From an uncultured Lachnospiraceae bacterium (lineage in GTDB: Bacteria; Bacillota; Clostridia; Lachnospirales; Lachnospiraceae), in NCBI GenBank assembly GCA_910579505.1, contig CAJTTZ010000001.1:372001-436000 (forward strand): a stretch of 64,000 bases of DNA. Reading direction: 5' to 3'. Shown here in pieces: positions 37,138 through 45,536 of this stretch. Both the position numbers and the translations under genes were made by a program. Numbering within the stretch: the stretch's first letter is position 1; each line of letters opens with the position of its first letter. A model generated the notes under the pieces. It did no database searches and had not been told where the DNA came from. It worked only from the letters and a program-made list of their open reading frames with translations.

Positions 37138-39011
37138 GGCTGCTCCCCAAAATAAAACTTCTCCCGTATTCCCCCGGTATAATCCATAATACAGGCAAGA
37201 AACTTCTCCCCGTATCTCTCATACTTAAAAGCGCCCATCCCGTTTACCTCCATCATTTCCTCCCGGTTCATGGGCAGACGCACACACATATCCACAAGCG
37301 TCTTATCGGAAAAGACAAGATAGGGCGGTATCCCTTTCTCCTTTGCTATCTCCCTGCGCAGCTCACGCAGCTCCTCAAAGAAAGCAAGCCCTCTGGTGTT
37401 GAGGATATCGGATCTCCGATTTGCGCTGCCTTTTATCCGATCGTCTTCCTCTGCCCTCCGGCTGCTTCTCGGCTCCAGTTTCACGGTTACCGTGCAGAGA
37501 CCGTCCATAATGTCCTGTGCTTTTCCTGTGGTCTGCAGAAGCGCGTATTTGTCCTGTGTCTGCCGCAGATACCCATCCTGCAGCATCTGGCCGATCAGGT
37601 CTTTCAGTTCCTGTTCCCGCCATTTTCCCAGACTTCCGTAAGAGGGATACTGCTCTGCCCGGTACTCGCGAAGCTTCGCGCCTTTCCCGCCAAGGAGCGT
37701 GCCGACGACTACCTGTATGCCGTATCTTTCCCCCTGTTCTTCCAGACATTGGATCACCTGCTTTGCCTCCGCTGTCATCTCTTTTTCCACATAGTGTTTC
37801 TGGCAGTTCCCGCATCTGCCGCAGGCGCTTTCGCCTTCTTCCCCAAAATAGCGCAGAATATAGGTACGCAGGCACTCCTTTGTATTGCAGTAAGATATCA
37901 TTGCCTGAAGCCGCTTCTCGTCCCGCTCTCTGATGGTAAGCTGCTCTTCTGGCGTAAAATCGGCGCTGTTTTCTTTATTTTCCAGCAGGAAACGGTTGAT
38001 CATAATGTCCTGCGCCGAATAGAGCAGAATACAGTCGGACGGCTCCCCGTCCCTCCCGGCGCGTCCCGCCTCCTGATAGTAATTTTCCATGCTCTGGGGC
38101 ATGTTATAGTGCAGCACATAGCGCACATTGGACTTGTCTATCCCCATGCCGAAAGCGTTGGTCGCCACAACGACGGGTTTCCTGTCATAAATAAAGTCGT
38201 CCTGATTATTCCGCCGCTCCTCCGGGGACAGCCCCGCGTGATATCTGGTGACCGCTATGCCCTCAGTCTTAAGCTGTTCATAAACCTTCTCCACATTTTT
38301 TCTGGTGGCGCAGTATATGATCCCGCTCTCCTTCCCGTGGTCTGCCACGTAATGCTGCAGATACCGTAAGCGGCTCTTCGTGTGCTCCACCGCAAAGAAA
38401 AGATTCTGTCTGTCAAAACCTGTCACCAGCGTCTTTGGATTTTTCAATCCCAGCACGGAGACGATGTCCTCCCTGACCTCCCCGGTGGCCGTCGCGGTAA
38501 ACGCGCTTACTATGGGACGGTCAGGGAGTTGTCTGACAAACTGCACGATATGTAGATAGCTGGGGCGGAAGTCCTGTCCCCACTGGGAAATACAGTGCGC
38601 CTCATCCACCGCCACCATGCTGATTTCCGCCGCCTTCGCAAAGCGCAGGAAACGGTCCGTCTCCAGCCGTTCGGGAGCCACATAGATAATTTTATAACGT
38701 CCCTGCTCCGCAAATGTGAGCGCTTTCGTGATCTGCCCTTCCGTGAGGGAACTGTTGATATACGCGGCGTGGACGCCCGCCTGATTGAGCGCCTGCACCT
38801 GATCCTTCATCAGCGATATCAGCGGGGATATCACAAGCGTAATCCCCGGCAAAAGAAGCGCCGGCACCTGATAGCAGACGGACTTTCCCGCCCCTGTCGG
38901 CATGATGCCGAGCACATCTTTCCCGTCAAGGATATGGTCGATCAGCATCTCCTGCCCTTCCCGAAAGGAGCGGTAGCCGTAATATTTTTCCAAAATTTCG
39001 TATTTATTCAT
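37134..39011 (-). CDS. recQ: ATP-dependent DNA helicase RecQ
   Basis: About 625 residues. The SF2 helicase core has Walker A MPTGAGKS and the DEAH box (VDEAHCISQWG), followed by motif VI QEAGRAGRDG. A zinc-binding RQC part has Cys ligands (CGRCGNC) and there is a C-terminal HRDC domain (LREL...VFSDKTL). It unwinds forked and recombination DNA. The start at 39011 begins MNKYEILEKYYGYRSFREGQ, the family N-terminus; an ATG at 39035 is possible. Longer forms would be translated from hairpin repeat D. It is followed by the Nudix gene with a four-base overlap. Confidence 0.95.
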   Translation of the reverse strand: MNKYEILEKYYGYRSFREGQEMLIDHILDGKDVLGIMPTGAGKSVCYQVPALLLPGITLVISPLISLMKDQVQALNQAGVHAAYINSSLTEGQITKALTFAEQGRYKIIYVAPERLETDRFLRFAKAAEISMVAVDEAHCISQWGQDFRPSYLHIVQFVRQLPDRPIVSAFTATATGEVREDIVSVLGLKNPKTLVTGFDRQNLFFAVEHTKSRLRYLQHYVADHGKESGIIYCATRKNVEKVYEQLKTEGIAVTRYHAGLSPEERRNNQDDFIYDRKPVVVATNAFGMGIDKSNVRYVLHYNMPQSMENYYQEAGRAGRDGEPSDCILLYSAQDIMINRFLLENKENSADFTPEEQLTIRERDEKRLQAMISYCNTKECLRTYILRYFGEEGESACGRCGNCQKHYVEKEMTAEAKQVIQCLEEQGERYGIQVVVGTLLGGKGAKLREYRAEQYPSYGSLGKWREQELKDLIGQMLQDGYLRQTQDKYALLQTTGKAQDIMDGLCTVTVKLEPRSSRRAEEDDRIKGSANRRSDILNTRGLAFFEELRELRREIAKEKGIPPYLVFSDKTLVDMCVRLPMNREEMMEVNGMGAFKYERYGEKFLACIMDYTGGIREKFYFGEQP

Positions 39012-39035
39012 TTTAAGTACCGTTCCACATTTCAT

Positions 39036-39198
39036 ACGGAGAATGCCGCTTTCTGGCATTCTCCTAAGTGAAATATAAACCATGCGGAGAATGCCCACAC
39101 TTTGGGCATTCTCCTGCGTGAGAGTGATTTGCGAAGCAAATCTAGAACTTCTCCGCGAAATGCCCTCTGGCATGAGTGATTAGAAGTTCTTCTCACGC
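39036..39198 (-). repeat. Multi-hairpin intergenic repeat, copy D (expanded)
   Basis: The GGAGAATGCC...GGCATTCTCC hairpin occurs twice in tandem (39038-39064 and 39086-39114). The nested stem pairs GCGTGAGA (39116-39123) with TCTCACGC (39191-39198), then AGAACTTCT (39144-39152) with AGAAGTTCT (39182-39190), and ATGCC with GGCAT inside. An extra hairpin, GATTTGC-GAA-GCAAATC (39126-39142), is inserted in the left arm. It overlaps the last base of the hflC stop codon. Confidence 0.8.
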
Positions 39199-40253
39199 TA
39201 ATAGCGTCCGTTAAAAATCTGCGTAATCGGGGAGTCCTCTGTCAGTATCACCGTTTTGTTGTCTCCCACCACGCTCTCCTTCAGCGCGTCGAGGGCGCGC
39301 ACAAAGGAATAAAAATCTGTCTTTTCCGGGTCGGCGTAGGCACCCGACAAAATCCTCATATACTCCGCCTCGCCCTCCGCGATTGTCGCTTCCGCCTTTG
39401 CCTGCGCGTCCGAGAGCATGATGGAAACCTCTTTGTCCGTCGTGTTCTCGATCATCTTCGCCTCAGATTTTCCTTCCGCCGTGTACTGTGCCGCAATGTT
39501 GCCGCGCTCGGAAATCATACGGGTATAGACAGCCTGTTTGTTGTCGTCCGGCAGATCCAGCTTCTTCACCTCAACCGCCACCAGCTCGATACCGTACTGG
39601 TCCTCCACATGGTTGATCTGCCCCATCACTTCTTCGGTCAGGGAAGTAATCTCTATCACTTCCTCCTTTCCCTCTGACAGATCCAGATCGTTCCCGGTAA
39701 GCTCCGTCCCCTCCTCGTCAACGGTGATCGTCATCTTGCCGTCCCGGCTTCTGATCACCTCGTCCTGTTTCATGTTGGAGATGGTATTTTTCGTGGCATT
39801 GTAGACAATCGCGTCGATACGGCCCTCCGCGTTCTGCACGGAACAGCTTAGCGTCTGGGCAAACCGCAGGGGATCTGTCACACGCCAGAGCACGTAGCTG
39901 TCCACGATCATCGTTTTCTTGTCGGAAGTGATGACGTCCGATGCCGGCAGATCATAGATCAAAAGCTCCTTCGGCACGGTGTCAACGGACTCCACAAAGG
40001 GCAGTTTAAAGCTTAAGCCCGGCACAGACACCACCCTGTCCACACGACCGAACTGTCTTATCAGCTTAAACTGGTTCTGCTTTGTCACCACCATGCAGTT
40101 GGCAAGCAAAAAGACAGCAATCACGGCGAAAACGCCAAAAAGAACGCCGAATTTCTTTGTGCCCTTTCCCGCTTTCTTTTCCTTTTTCTTTGTGCCGTCG
40201 GAATTATATCGTTCAAAATTTTGTACATTAGAATTTTGTGTAAAATCAGCCAT
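39198..40253 (-). CDS. hflC: HflC-type SPFH/prohibitin-domain membrane protein
   Basis: A 351-residue protein. A cytoplasmic Lys-rich start is followed by one membrane helix (FGVLFGVFAVIAVFLLANCMVV), then a band 7/SPFH domain (LIRQFGRVDRVVSVPGLSFKLPFVE) and a helical coiled-coil region. HflC and HflK form a large cage around the FtsH protease in other bacteria and restrain it. It starts 3 bp after hflK. The match to HflC is by domain and pairing with HflK. Confidence 0.92.
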   Translation of the reverse strand: MADFTQNSNVQNFERYNSDGTKKKEKKAGKGTKKFGVLFGVFAVIAVFLLANCMVVTKQNQFKLIRQFGRVDRVVSVPGLSFKLPFVESVDTVPKELLIYDLPASDVITSDKKTMIVDSYVLWRVTDPLRFAQTLSCSVQNAEGRIDAIVYNATKNTISNMKQDEVIRSRDGKMTITVDEEGTELTGNDLDLSEGKEEVIEITSLTEEVMGQINHVEDQYGIELVAVEVKKLDLPDDNKQAVYTRMISERGNIAAQYTAEGKSEAKMIENTTDKEVSIMLSDAQAKAEATIAEGEAEYMRILSGAYADPEKTDFYSFVRALDALKESVVGDNKTVILTEDSPITQIFNGRY

Positions 40254-40256
40254 GGT

Positions 40257-41282
40257 TTATTCCTCCTCCTGCGTTTCCCGCATCTCATCTTCCGGCGTAT
40301 TGCCGGTTTCAGAAATGTCAGAAGCCTCCTGTGTCACAAAGCTGTCAAGTGGCAGCATGGTCGTCGTCTTTCCGCCCTCTCCCTCGATCACTACCTTCAC
40401 ATCCGGGAGCACATCCTCAATGGCTTCATAAAACATACGCTTCTTCGTTACCTCCGGGTACTTGGCGTACTCCTGGTACATGGAGTTAAAACGCGCCGCC
40501 TGTCCGTTTGCCTCATTGATGCGCTCCTGCTTCTTTGCCTCCGCGTCCTGCAGGATTTTGTCGGACTCTGCCTCCGCGTTCGGAATCTGCTCGTTTCTGT
40601 ATTTGTTGGCGTTATTGAGCGCCGTCTCCTTGCCCTGCTTCGCCGTCTCCACCTCCTTGAAGGCGTTCTCCACCTCGGCTGTGGGCGGGGTTGCGTCCTG
40701 AATCGTAATATTTACAAGCTGAATACCGATATCGTAAGTCTCCAGCTTATCCAGAATCATCTGTTTGATGTTGGACTGGATCTCGTTTTTCCCCGTGGTG
40801 AGCACGCTGTCCACGCTGTAGGAACCGATGGTCGTACGGATACAGTTCTGCGCGATGTTTTTCAAAACCACCGCCGGATTCTCTGAGGCGTAAAGCGCCT
40901 TGACCGGGTCAGTCACCCTATACTCGGCGTAGAAATCCACATATATAAAATTATAGTCGGACGTAATCATCAGCGCATCTTCGATCTCGTCGCCCGACGG
41001 GTCGTCATCCGTCCCATCCCGGTAGCCGATATTGAAGCCCTGAATCGTGGTATTCACCTTTGTCACGTTCTGTATAAACGGAATCTTAAAGTGAAGCCCC
41101 GGCGTGGTGACCGCCTTGGGTGAGCCGAACGTGCAGACCACAGCCTGCTCCTCCTCCTGAATCGAATAATAGGAGTTTCCGGCAAGAACGCCAAGTATAA
41201 CGAGCGCCAGCACGATTTTTGCCGTAGCTGCTCCCTTTCCCTTCGGAATGCCTATATTGCTTTCGCGTTTTTTTCTAAACAT
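40257..41282 (-). CDS. hflK: HflK-type SPFH/prohibitin-domain membrane protein
   Basis: About 341 residues. A basic N-terminus is followed by one membrane helix (AKIVLALVILGVLAGNSYYSI) and an SPFH domain (VVCTFGSPKAVTTPGLHFKIPFIQNVTKV), with a coiled coil rich in Ala/Glu/Lys later. The acidic, disordered tail ends DEMRETQEEE. It partners HflC, encoded 3 bp downstream. The ATG at 41282 has AAGGA nine bases upstream. An upstream start at 41387 would be translated from repeat hairpins and is rejected. Confidence 0.92.
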   Translation of the reverse strand: MFRKKRESNIGIPKGKGAATAKIVLALVILGVLAGNSYYSIQEEEQAVVCTFGSPKAVTTPGLHFKIPFIQNVTKVNTTIQGFNIGYRDGTDDDPSGDEIEDALMITSDYNFIYVDFYAEYRVTDPVKALYASENPAVVLKNIAQNCIRTTIGSYSVDSVLTTGKNEIQSNIKQMILDKLETYDIGIQLVNITIQDATPPTAEVENAFKEVETAKQGKETALNNANKYRNEQIPNAEAESDKILQDAEAKKQERINEANGQAARFNSMYQEYAKYPEVTKKRMFYEAIEDVLPDVKVVIEGEGGKTTTMLPLDSFVTQEASDISETGNTPEDEMRETQEEE

Positions 41283-41307
41283 ACTTTTCAGTCCTTTCTG
41301 CCAACTC

Positions 41308-41497
41308 GCAAGAAAAACAAATGCCGCTTCGCATGCAAGAAAAACAATGCCGCTTCGCGTCGCTTGTTTTTCTTTTGCTTTTTGCAAGCTCGCAAACCCG
41401 CGCTTCGCGCTCCTTGTCCGACTCCGTCGGACGTTTGCTCGCTACCGATGCAAGAAAAACAAATGCCGCTTCGCGTCGCTTGTTTTTCTTTTGCATC
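41308..41497. repeat. Array of hairpin repeats between hflK and the phosphatase gene
   Basis: GCAAGAAAAACAA-ATGCCGC-type sequence occurs three times (41308-41332, 41335-41378, 41447-41497). The last two form long inverted repeats in which AAGAAAAACAA pairs with TTGTTTTTCTT. Between them are short palindromes with three-base loops: GCGC-TTC-GCGC, CCGAC-TCC-GTCGG and GCAAGCTCGC. This fills the 290-bp gap; no gene is seen in it. The right end supplies the -35 of the next promoter. Confidence 0.75.
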
Positions 41498-41508
41498 TGG
41501 TATATTAT
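41480..41508 (+). promoter_or_regulatory. Promoter of the histidine phosphatase gene
   Basis: TTGTTT (41480-41485) and TATTAT (41503-41508) are 17 bp apart, about 65 bp before the ATG at 41573. The -35 lies inside the right arm of a hairpin repeat. Confidence 0.5.
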
Positions 41509-41572
41509 ATCATGTTAGGAAGAAATAAAAATGAAATCTTTAGAAAATATTTGGGAAGAAAGGCGGCAGCTT

Positions 41573-42310
41573 ATGAGAATTATCTTTATCAGACACGGAG
41601 ACCCTGACTATGTGAACGACTCCCTGACGGAAAAGGGTGTCCGGGAGGCGAAACTTTTGGCGAAGCGGGTGGCAAAGTGGGACAATATCACACAGTTTTA
41701 CTGCTCTCCCTTAGGGCGGGCGCAAAAAACCGCCTCCTACTCTCTGGAAGCGGTCAGCCGCGAAGCGATCACCTATGAATGGATGAAGGAATTTTCCTAT
41801 TTTATCGACGATCCCGTGACGGGACGCCACGGCGTGCCATGGGATCTCATGCCCGCATACTGGACGGAAATTCCCGAAATGTATGACCGGGAAGGCTGGA
41901 AAAGCACGGCGCTTTACCGCTCCAACGAAGCGCTTCTCCCCGCCTACAGAGAAGTCTGCGAAGGGCTGGACGGGCTCCTGTCCTCCTACGGCTACACAAG
42001 GCATCACAACTACTATCTCACGGATCCCGAAAAAAAGGGTGACGGCGCAGACAGCGAGGATACCATCGTGATCTTCTGCCATCTGGGCGTCACCTGTATG
42101 ATGTTAAGCCATCTTCTCGGCATATCCCCGGTGCCCCTGCTGCATGGTTTCTACCTTGCCCCCACTTCCGTCACCGTTGTGGCAAGCGAAGAGCGGATGG
42201 AAAACAACGCCATTTTCCGCGTACAGGTGATGGGCGACGTGACCCATCTGCTTACTGGCGGGGAGCCGGTTTCCCATGCCGGTTACTTCACGGAACCCTT
42301 TCAGGGATAG
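41573..42310 (+). CDS. Histidine phosphatase family protein
   Basis: About 245 residues. It starts MRIIFIRHGDPDY, with the RHG catalytic motif of the phosphoglycerate mutase-like superfamily (histidine is phosphorylated). A second histidine is in VIFCHLGVTCMM, and the YCSPLGRAQKTA segment is typical. These phosphatases act on phosphosugars, nucleotides or peptides; the substrate here is unknown. An ATG at 41531 with AGGAAG upstream would add 14 residues; the conserved start is at 41573. It overlaps the end of the convergent next gene by ten bases. Confidence 0.85.
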   Translation: MRIIFIRHGDPDYVNDSLTEKGVREAKLLAKRVAKWDNITQFYCSPLGRAQKTASYSLEAVSREAITYEWMKEFSYFIDDPVTGRHGVPWDLMPAYWTEIPEMYDREGWKSTALYRSNEALLPAYREVCEGLDGLLSSYGYTRHHNYYLTDPEKKGDGADSEDTIVIFCHLGVTCMMLSHLLGISPVPLLHGFYLAPTSVTVVASEERMENNAIFRVQVMGDVTHLLTGGEPVSHAGYFTEPFQG

Positions 42311-43503
42311 ACCGTGAGTGCCGGACGGTTGTCCGGCAGTTTCATAATGGCAACGCCCATAAACACTACCGTAACGGCTACTCTAAACAGGAGCGGCACT
42401 GAAATATCCACAAGGGGTATCAGCTCAAGCAGTGTCGCCACTACAAACATCAGCACTTTCGAATATACCGCCGTCCGAAACAACACTTCTCCCGGTATCT
42501 GCTTATTCATTACGGCGGCAATGATCATTGCAAACAGCAGATAAACCGCCGCGCACAGGAAATACCAGAGAATCCGCCACAAAAAGTATACAATATACAG
42601 CAAGAAGATTACCACCTTGACAAACGGCAAAAGTTCCGTTGCAATCCACTCCCTGCTGAGAGCAAAGCTGCTCCCCAGGTCACTGTAATCAAGCTGCTGG
42701 TACTCGCCGTTTTGCAGTATGGAAATGCGGTCCCGTCCCACCAGCATCACATCCCGGTAACCTTCATCAGCTAATGAATCGGCGTCATCATAGGAGAAGC
42801 TGTCAATATCTTCGGTCATGTACACAAACACGCCGCTCTCATCAAAGAGAAAATCCTCCTCCAGATTTAAATGACCGTTCTCCAGCGTAAATTCCGGCAG
42901 TTCCGACGCGATCTCTTCCATGTCTATGGATGAAATGGACACCATTATCGAACCAAAGGAAAGAAGCGTGGCTATCAGTACCAGAAGCGTCACGAATCCG
43001 ATCATACTCCCGATTTTCACCTTTGTCAGCCTGTGATACAGGGGCGGTACAAAGGAATAGGCAAACTGTTTAAAGATATTGGGCGCCTTCTGCGATTCGT
43101 CGTCACCGCCGTAATTTCCGTAGCTGCTGCCCTGCTGGTAGCCATTTCCCTGCTGATAGGCGCTGCCCTGCTGGTAGGTATTTCCCTGCTGATAGGCGTT
43201 ACCCTGCTGGTATACATTTCCCTGCTGGTAGGTATTTCCCTGCTGATAGACGTTGCCCTGCTGGTAGCCATTTCCCTGTTGATAGACGTTGCCCTGCTGG
43301 TAGCCATTTCCCTGTTGATAGACGTTGCCCTGCTGGTAGCCATTTCCCGGCTGATAGGCGCTGCCCTGCTGGTAGATATTTCCCTGCTGGTAGGTATTGC
43401 CCTGCTGGTATACATTTCCCTGCTGATAGGTATTGCCCTGCTGGTAGCCATTTCCCTGTTGGTTAGAGTCTGTACCTGTCTGTTGATTAAATTGATTATC
43501 CAT
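42301..43503 (-). CDS. DUF1189-like membrane protein with hexapeptide-repeat tail
   Basis: A 400-residue protein. Residues 17-124 are 18 hexapeptides of the form GNxYQQ (x = Gly, Thr, Val, Ile, Ala). The rest has about five membrane helices around an extracytoplasmic loop of about 110 residues, with segments FAYSFVPPLYHRLTKVK and IPGEVLFRTAVYSK that resemble DUF1189/YIP1-type proteins. The tail, Gln/Gly/Tyr/Asn-rich and without charge, is likely disordered and cytoplasmic. It may mediate self-association, an inference from composition. The 18-bp DNA repeats are liable to expand and contract. It is convergent with the phosphatase gene and downstream of trpS. Confidence 0.82.
   Translation of the reverse strand: MDNQFNQQTGTDSNQQGNGYQQGNTYQQGNVYQQGNTYQQGNIYQQGSAYQPGNGYQQGNVYQQGNGYQQGNVYQQGNGYQQGNVYQQGNTYQQGNVYQQGNAYQQGNTYQQGSAYQQGNGYQQGSSYGNYGGDDESQKAPNIFKQFAYSFVPPLYHRLTKVKIGSMIGFVTLLVLIATLLSFGSIMVSISSIDMEEIASELPEFTLENGHLNLEEDFLFDESGVFVYMTEDIDSFSYDDADSLADEGYRDVMLVGRDRISILQNGEYQQLDYSDLGSSFALSREWIATELLPFVKVVIFLLYIVYFLWRILWYFLCAAVYLLFAMIIAAVMNKQIPGEVLFRTAVYSKVLMFVVATLLELIPLVDISVPLLFRVAVTVVFMGVAIMKLPDNRPALTVYP
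43132..43455 (-). repeat. Tandem 18-bp coding repeat (18 units)
   Basis: In-frame repeats encode GN(G/T/V/I/A)YQQ, with a few GS or QP variants. Alternation of V and G units suggests past duplication of 36-bp pairs. The array lies at the N-terminal end of the membrane protein gene. Confidence 0.9.
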
Positions 43504-43554
43504 TTTTCCCCTTTCGGCACTCTCTGCCTGTCGACTCGTTATTTATCCTGTCTG

Positions 43555-44559
43555 TCAGCGGACTCTCTCCGGGAAGCCCACCTTTTTCTGTACTTTTCGC
43601 AGGGTTTTACCCGCAAAATACGCCGCCTTCTCCCCGTTTTCCTTAATCACCTTGTCAATATAATCCCTGTTCTTTCCAAGTTCCTCGTATCTCTCCTGCA
43701 AAGGCTTTAAAACCGCTACAACGGACTCGCCCACCGCCATCTTGAAATCGCCGTAGCCCCTGCCGTCAAACTCCTTCTCCGTCTCCTCCGGGGTCTTACC
43801 CGTGCATGCACAGTAAATGTCGATCAGATTGCGGATCCCCGGCTGCTCCTCACTGTAGCGAACGCAAGTTTCCGAATCCGTCACCGCGCGCTTGAACTTG
43901 CGGATAATCGTGTCCGGGTCGTCCATCAGATAAATGCTGCCGTTCGGGTTTTCATCCGACTTAGACATCTTCTTCTCCGGGTTCTGGAGGCTCATGATCT
44001 TCGCTCCCGCCTTTCCGATATAGGGCTCGGGAATCGTAAATACATCGCCGTAAATCGCGTTAAAACGCTGCGCAATGTCACGGGTAATCTCCAGATGCTG
44101 CAGCTGGTCCTTCCCCACAGGCACCACATCCGCCTGATAGAGCAGAATATCCGCCGCCATCAGCACAGGATAGGTAAAAAGCCCCGCGTTGATATTGTCC
44201 GCATGTTTTGCCGCCTTGTCCTTAAACTGGGTCATGCGGTTTAACTCTCCCATATAAGTAAAGCAGTTTAAGATCCATGCAAGTTCCGCGTGTCCCGAAA
44301 CATGGGACTGATAGTAAAGGCAGTTCTTCTCGGGATCAATTCCCGCCGCAATATAGAGCGTCAAAAGATTTCTGGCCCGTTTTCTCAGTTCCGCCGGATC
44401 CTGCCTGATCGTAATGGAATGCAGATCCACCACCGAATAAAAACACTGGTATTCGTCACAGAGCGTCACCCAGTTTTTGAGCGCACCCAGATAATTCCCA
44501 AGAGTCAGGTTCCCGGTTGCCTGCATGCCGCTGAATAGTACCTTATCTCCATTTAACAT
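43555..44559 (-). CDS. trpS: Tryptophan--tRNA ligase
   Basis: A 334-residue class I synthetase of normal length. The HIGH-equivalent is in GNLTLGNYLGAL near residue 20 (TGN.TLGN type) and the KMSKS loop is KKMSKSDENP. It charges tRNA-Trp. A single SD-like purine stretch precedes the ATG at 44559. No T-box leader was recognised in the 120-bp gap upstream. The next gene upstream is a small Cys-rich protein gene, also on this strand. Confidence 0.97.
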   Translation of the reverse strand: MLNGDKVLFSGMQATGNLTLGNYLGALKNWVTLCDEYQCFYSVVDLHSITIRQDPAELRKRARNLLTLYIAAGIDPEKNCLYYQSHVSGHAELAWILNCFTYMGELNRMTQFKDKAAKHADNINAGLFTYPVLMAADILLYQADVVPVGKDQLQHLEITRDIAQRFNAIYGDVFTIPEPYIGKAGAKIMSLQNPEKKMSKSDENPNGSIYLMDDPDTIIRKFKRAVTDSETCVRYSEEQPGIRNLIDIYCACTGKTPEETEKEFDGRGYGDFKMAVGESVVAVLKPLQERYEELGKNRDYIDKVIKENGEKAAYFAGKTLRKVQKKVGFPERVR

Positions 44560-44679
44560 GATCTTCTTCCTCCCATACTTAATTAATATATCACCGCCTT
44601 TACTTTACGTCAAGAAAACGCCGGCACATAAGCAAGGGACCGCCGACGCGATCCCTTCCAGAATTCTTCAAATCTTCTC

Positions 44680-44943
44680 TCAGTTACTTTCATTCTCACA
44701 GCCGCATGTAGAGCCGTTCCCGCTAAAAGGTCTCTGCTCGAAGCGCGGCTCAAAACGGGAGTCGTCGCAGGGACAGGAATCCGGCTCCTGTCTTACACAC
44801 ACCGGCTCTGGTCTTGCACAGGGAGGCTCAGGTCTTACGCAGGGCGGTTTCGGCGGTCTTACAGGTTCATCGCATCCACATCCGCTCCGGCCATTGTTCC
44901 CGCCGCAGAAAAGTAACAGAAGTATAAGCCAACAACAATTCAT
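44680..44943 (-). CDS. Small Cys/Pro-rich protein
   Basis: An 87-residue protein with 12 Cys. It opens MNCCWLILLLLFCGG, a short hydrophobic segment, then has three PxPPCxRPEP-like units (PKPPCVRPEP, PCARPEP, VCVRQEP) and paired CPC/CGC motifs. It resembles small Cys-rich proteins of Lachnospiraceae that are labelled chorion-class or high-cysteine proteins. A role in the cell or spore envelope or in metal binding is possible but not shown. An AGGAG lies ten bases before the ATG. It sits between trpS and the DUF5662 gene. Confidence 0.7.
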   Translation of the reverse strand: MNCCWLILLLLFCGGNNGRSGCGCDEPVRPPKPPCVRPEPPCARPEPVCVRQEPDSCPCDDSRFEPRFEQRPFSGNGSTCGCENESN

Positions 44944-44999
44944 AGGGTTTCATCTCCTTTTTCTCTCATACCATATCCTATGCGAGAGAAAAGGAGCGG

Positions 45000-45536
45000 T
45001 TACTTCTTCAGGATTTTTTTGCGGATATAGCGGAATGTTTTTTCCTCTCCCTGCTCCGCCAGCATACGCAGCAAAAATTCCAGCATGCGCTTTGTCTTTT
45101 GGTGAAGCGGCGGCGGTGTCTTAGAGGACTCATAATAAGCCAGCGGATCCTGATCCTTGTACGCATCCCCGTGATAAATCTTACATGCCGCCACTCGGTC
45201 CATAAACATCTCCACCACATAGCGCACCGGCATAGGTGCGGGCGCCATGCCTCCCTCGATCTCCTTGGTGCTGTAATCAATCCAGTACTCGTAGTGGTGC
45301 TTATTGCGGCCTTTGTGATGCAGCCATGCGGAGGAATAACCGATATCCTCCCGCTCCGCGTTGTTCGGGCTTCTGTCGCCCTGATAGTATTTCGCCCCTA
45401 CCATAAACTCCGCCGGACTGTATTTGGAGAGATCGTGGAGAATCCCCTGTCTGTAAAGCCCGACACGGAAACACCCCTCCATAACCAGAAGTTTATGGTG
45501 CGTAATTGTCTTAAAATGTTCCCATGCCTTATTCAT
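45000..45536 (-). CDS. DUF5662 family protein
   Basis: A 178-residue soluble protein. The segments HFKTITHHKLLV, GLYRQGILHDLSKYS and HHKGRNKHHYEYWIDY give a His/Asp-rich pattern like that of HD-type metal hydrolases, and match DUF5662 as recalled. No function is established. Its start overlaps the GH13-like gene upstream by 8 bp, so the two are translationally coupled. Confidence 0.85.
   Translation of the reverse strand: MNKAWEHFKTITHHKLLVMEGCFRVGLYRQGILHDLSKYSPAEFMVGAKYYQGDRSPNNAEREDIGYSSAWLHHKGRNKHHYEYWIDYSTKEIEGGMAPAPMPVRYVVEMFMDRVAACKIYHGDAYKDQDPLAYYESSKTPPPLHQKTKRMLEFLLRMLAEQGEEKTFRYIRKKILKK

Noticed and set aside
39012..39173. 54-residue N-terminal extension of RecQ
   Set aside because: The extension is translated from hairpin repeat D and has no match to the family. 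RecQ normally starts at the MNKYEIL-type sequence.
41283..41387. Extended N-terminus for HflK
   Set aside because: The extra 35 residues derive from the hairpin array. The start at 41282 has a good ribosome binding site and a normal N-terminus.
43132..43455. Regular repeats that might be a CRISPR array
   Set aside because: The 18-bp units are contiguous, in frame, and code for GNxYQQ. There are no unique spacers.
44560..44679. T-box or tryptophan leader before trpS
   Set aside because: No specifier stem, T-box sequence or terminator/antiterminator pair was visible in the 120-bp gap.
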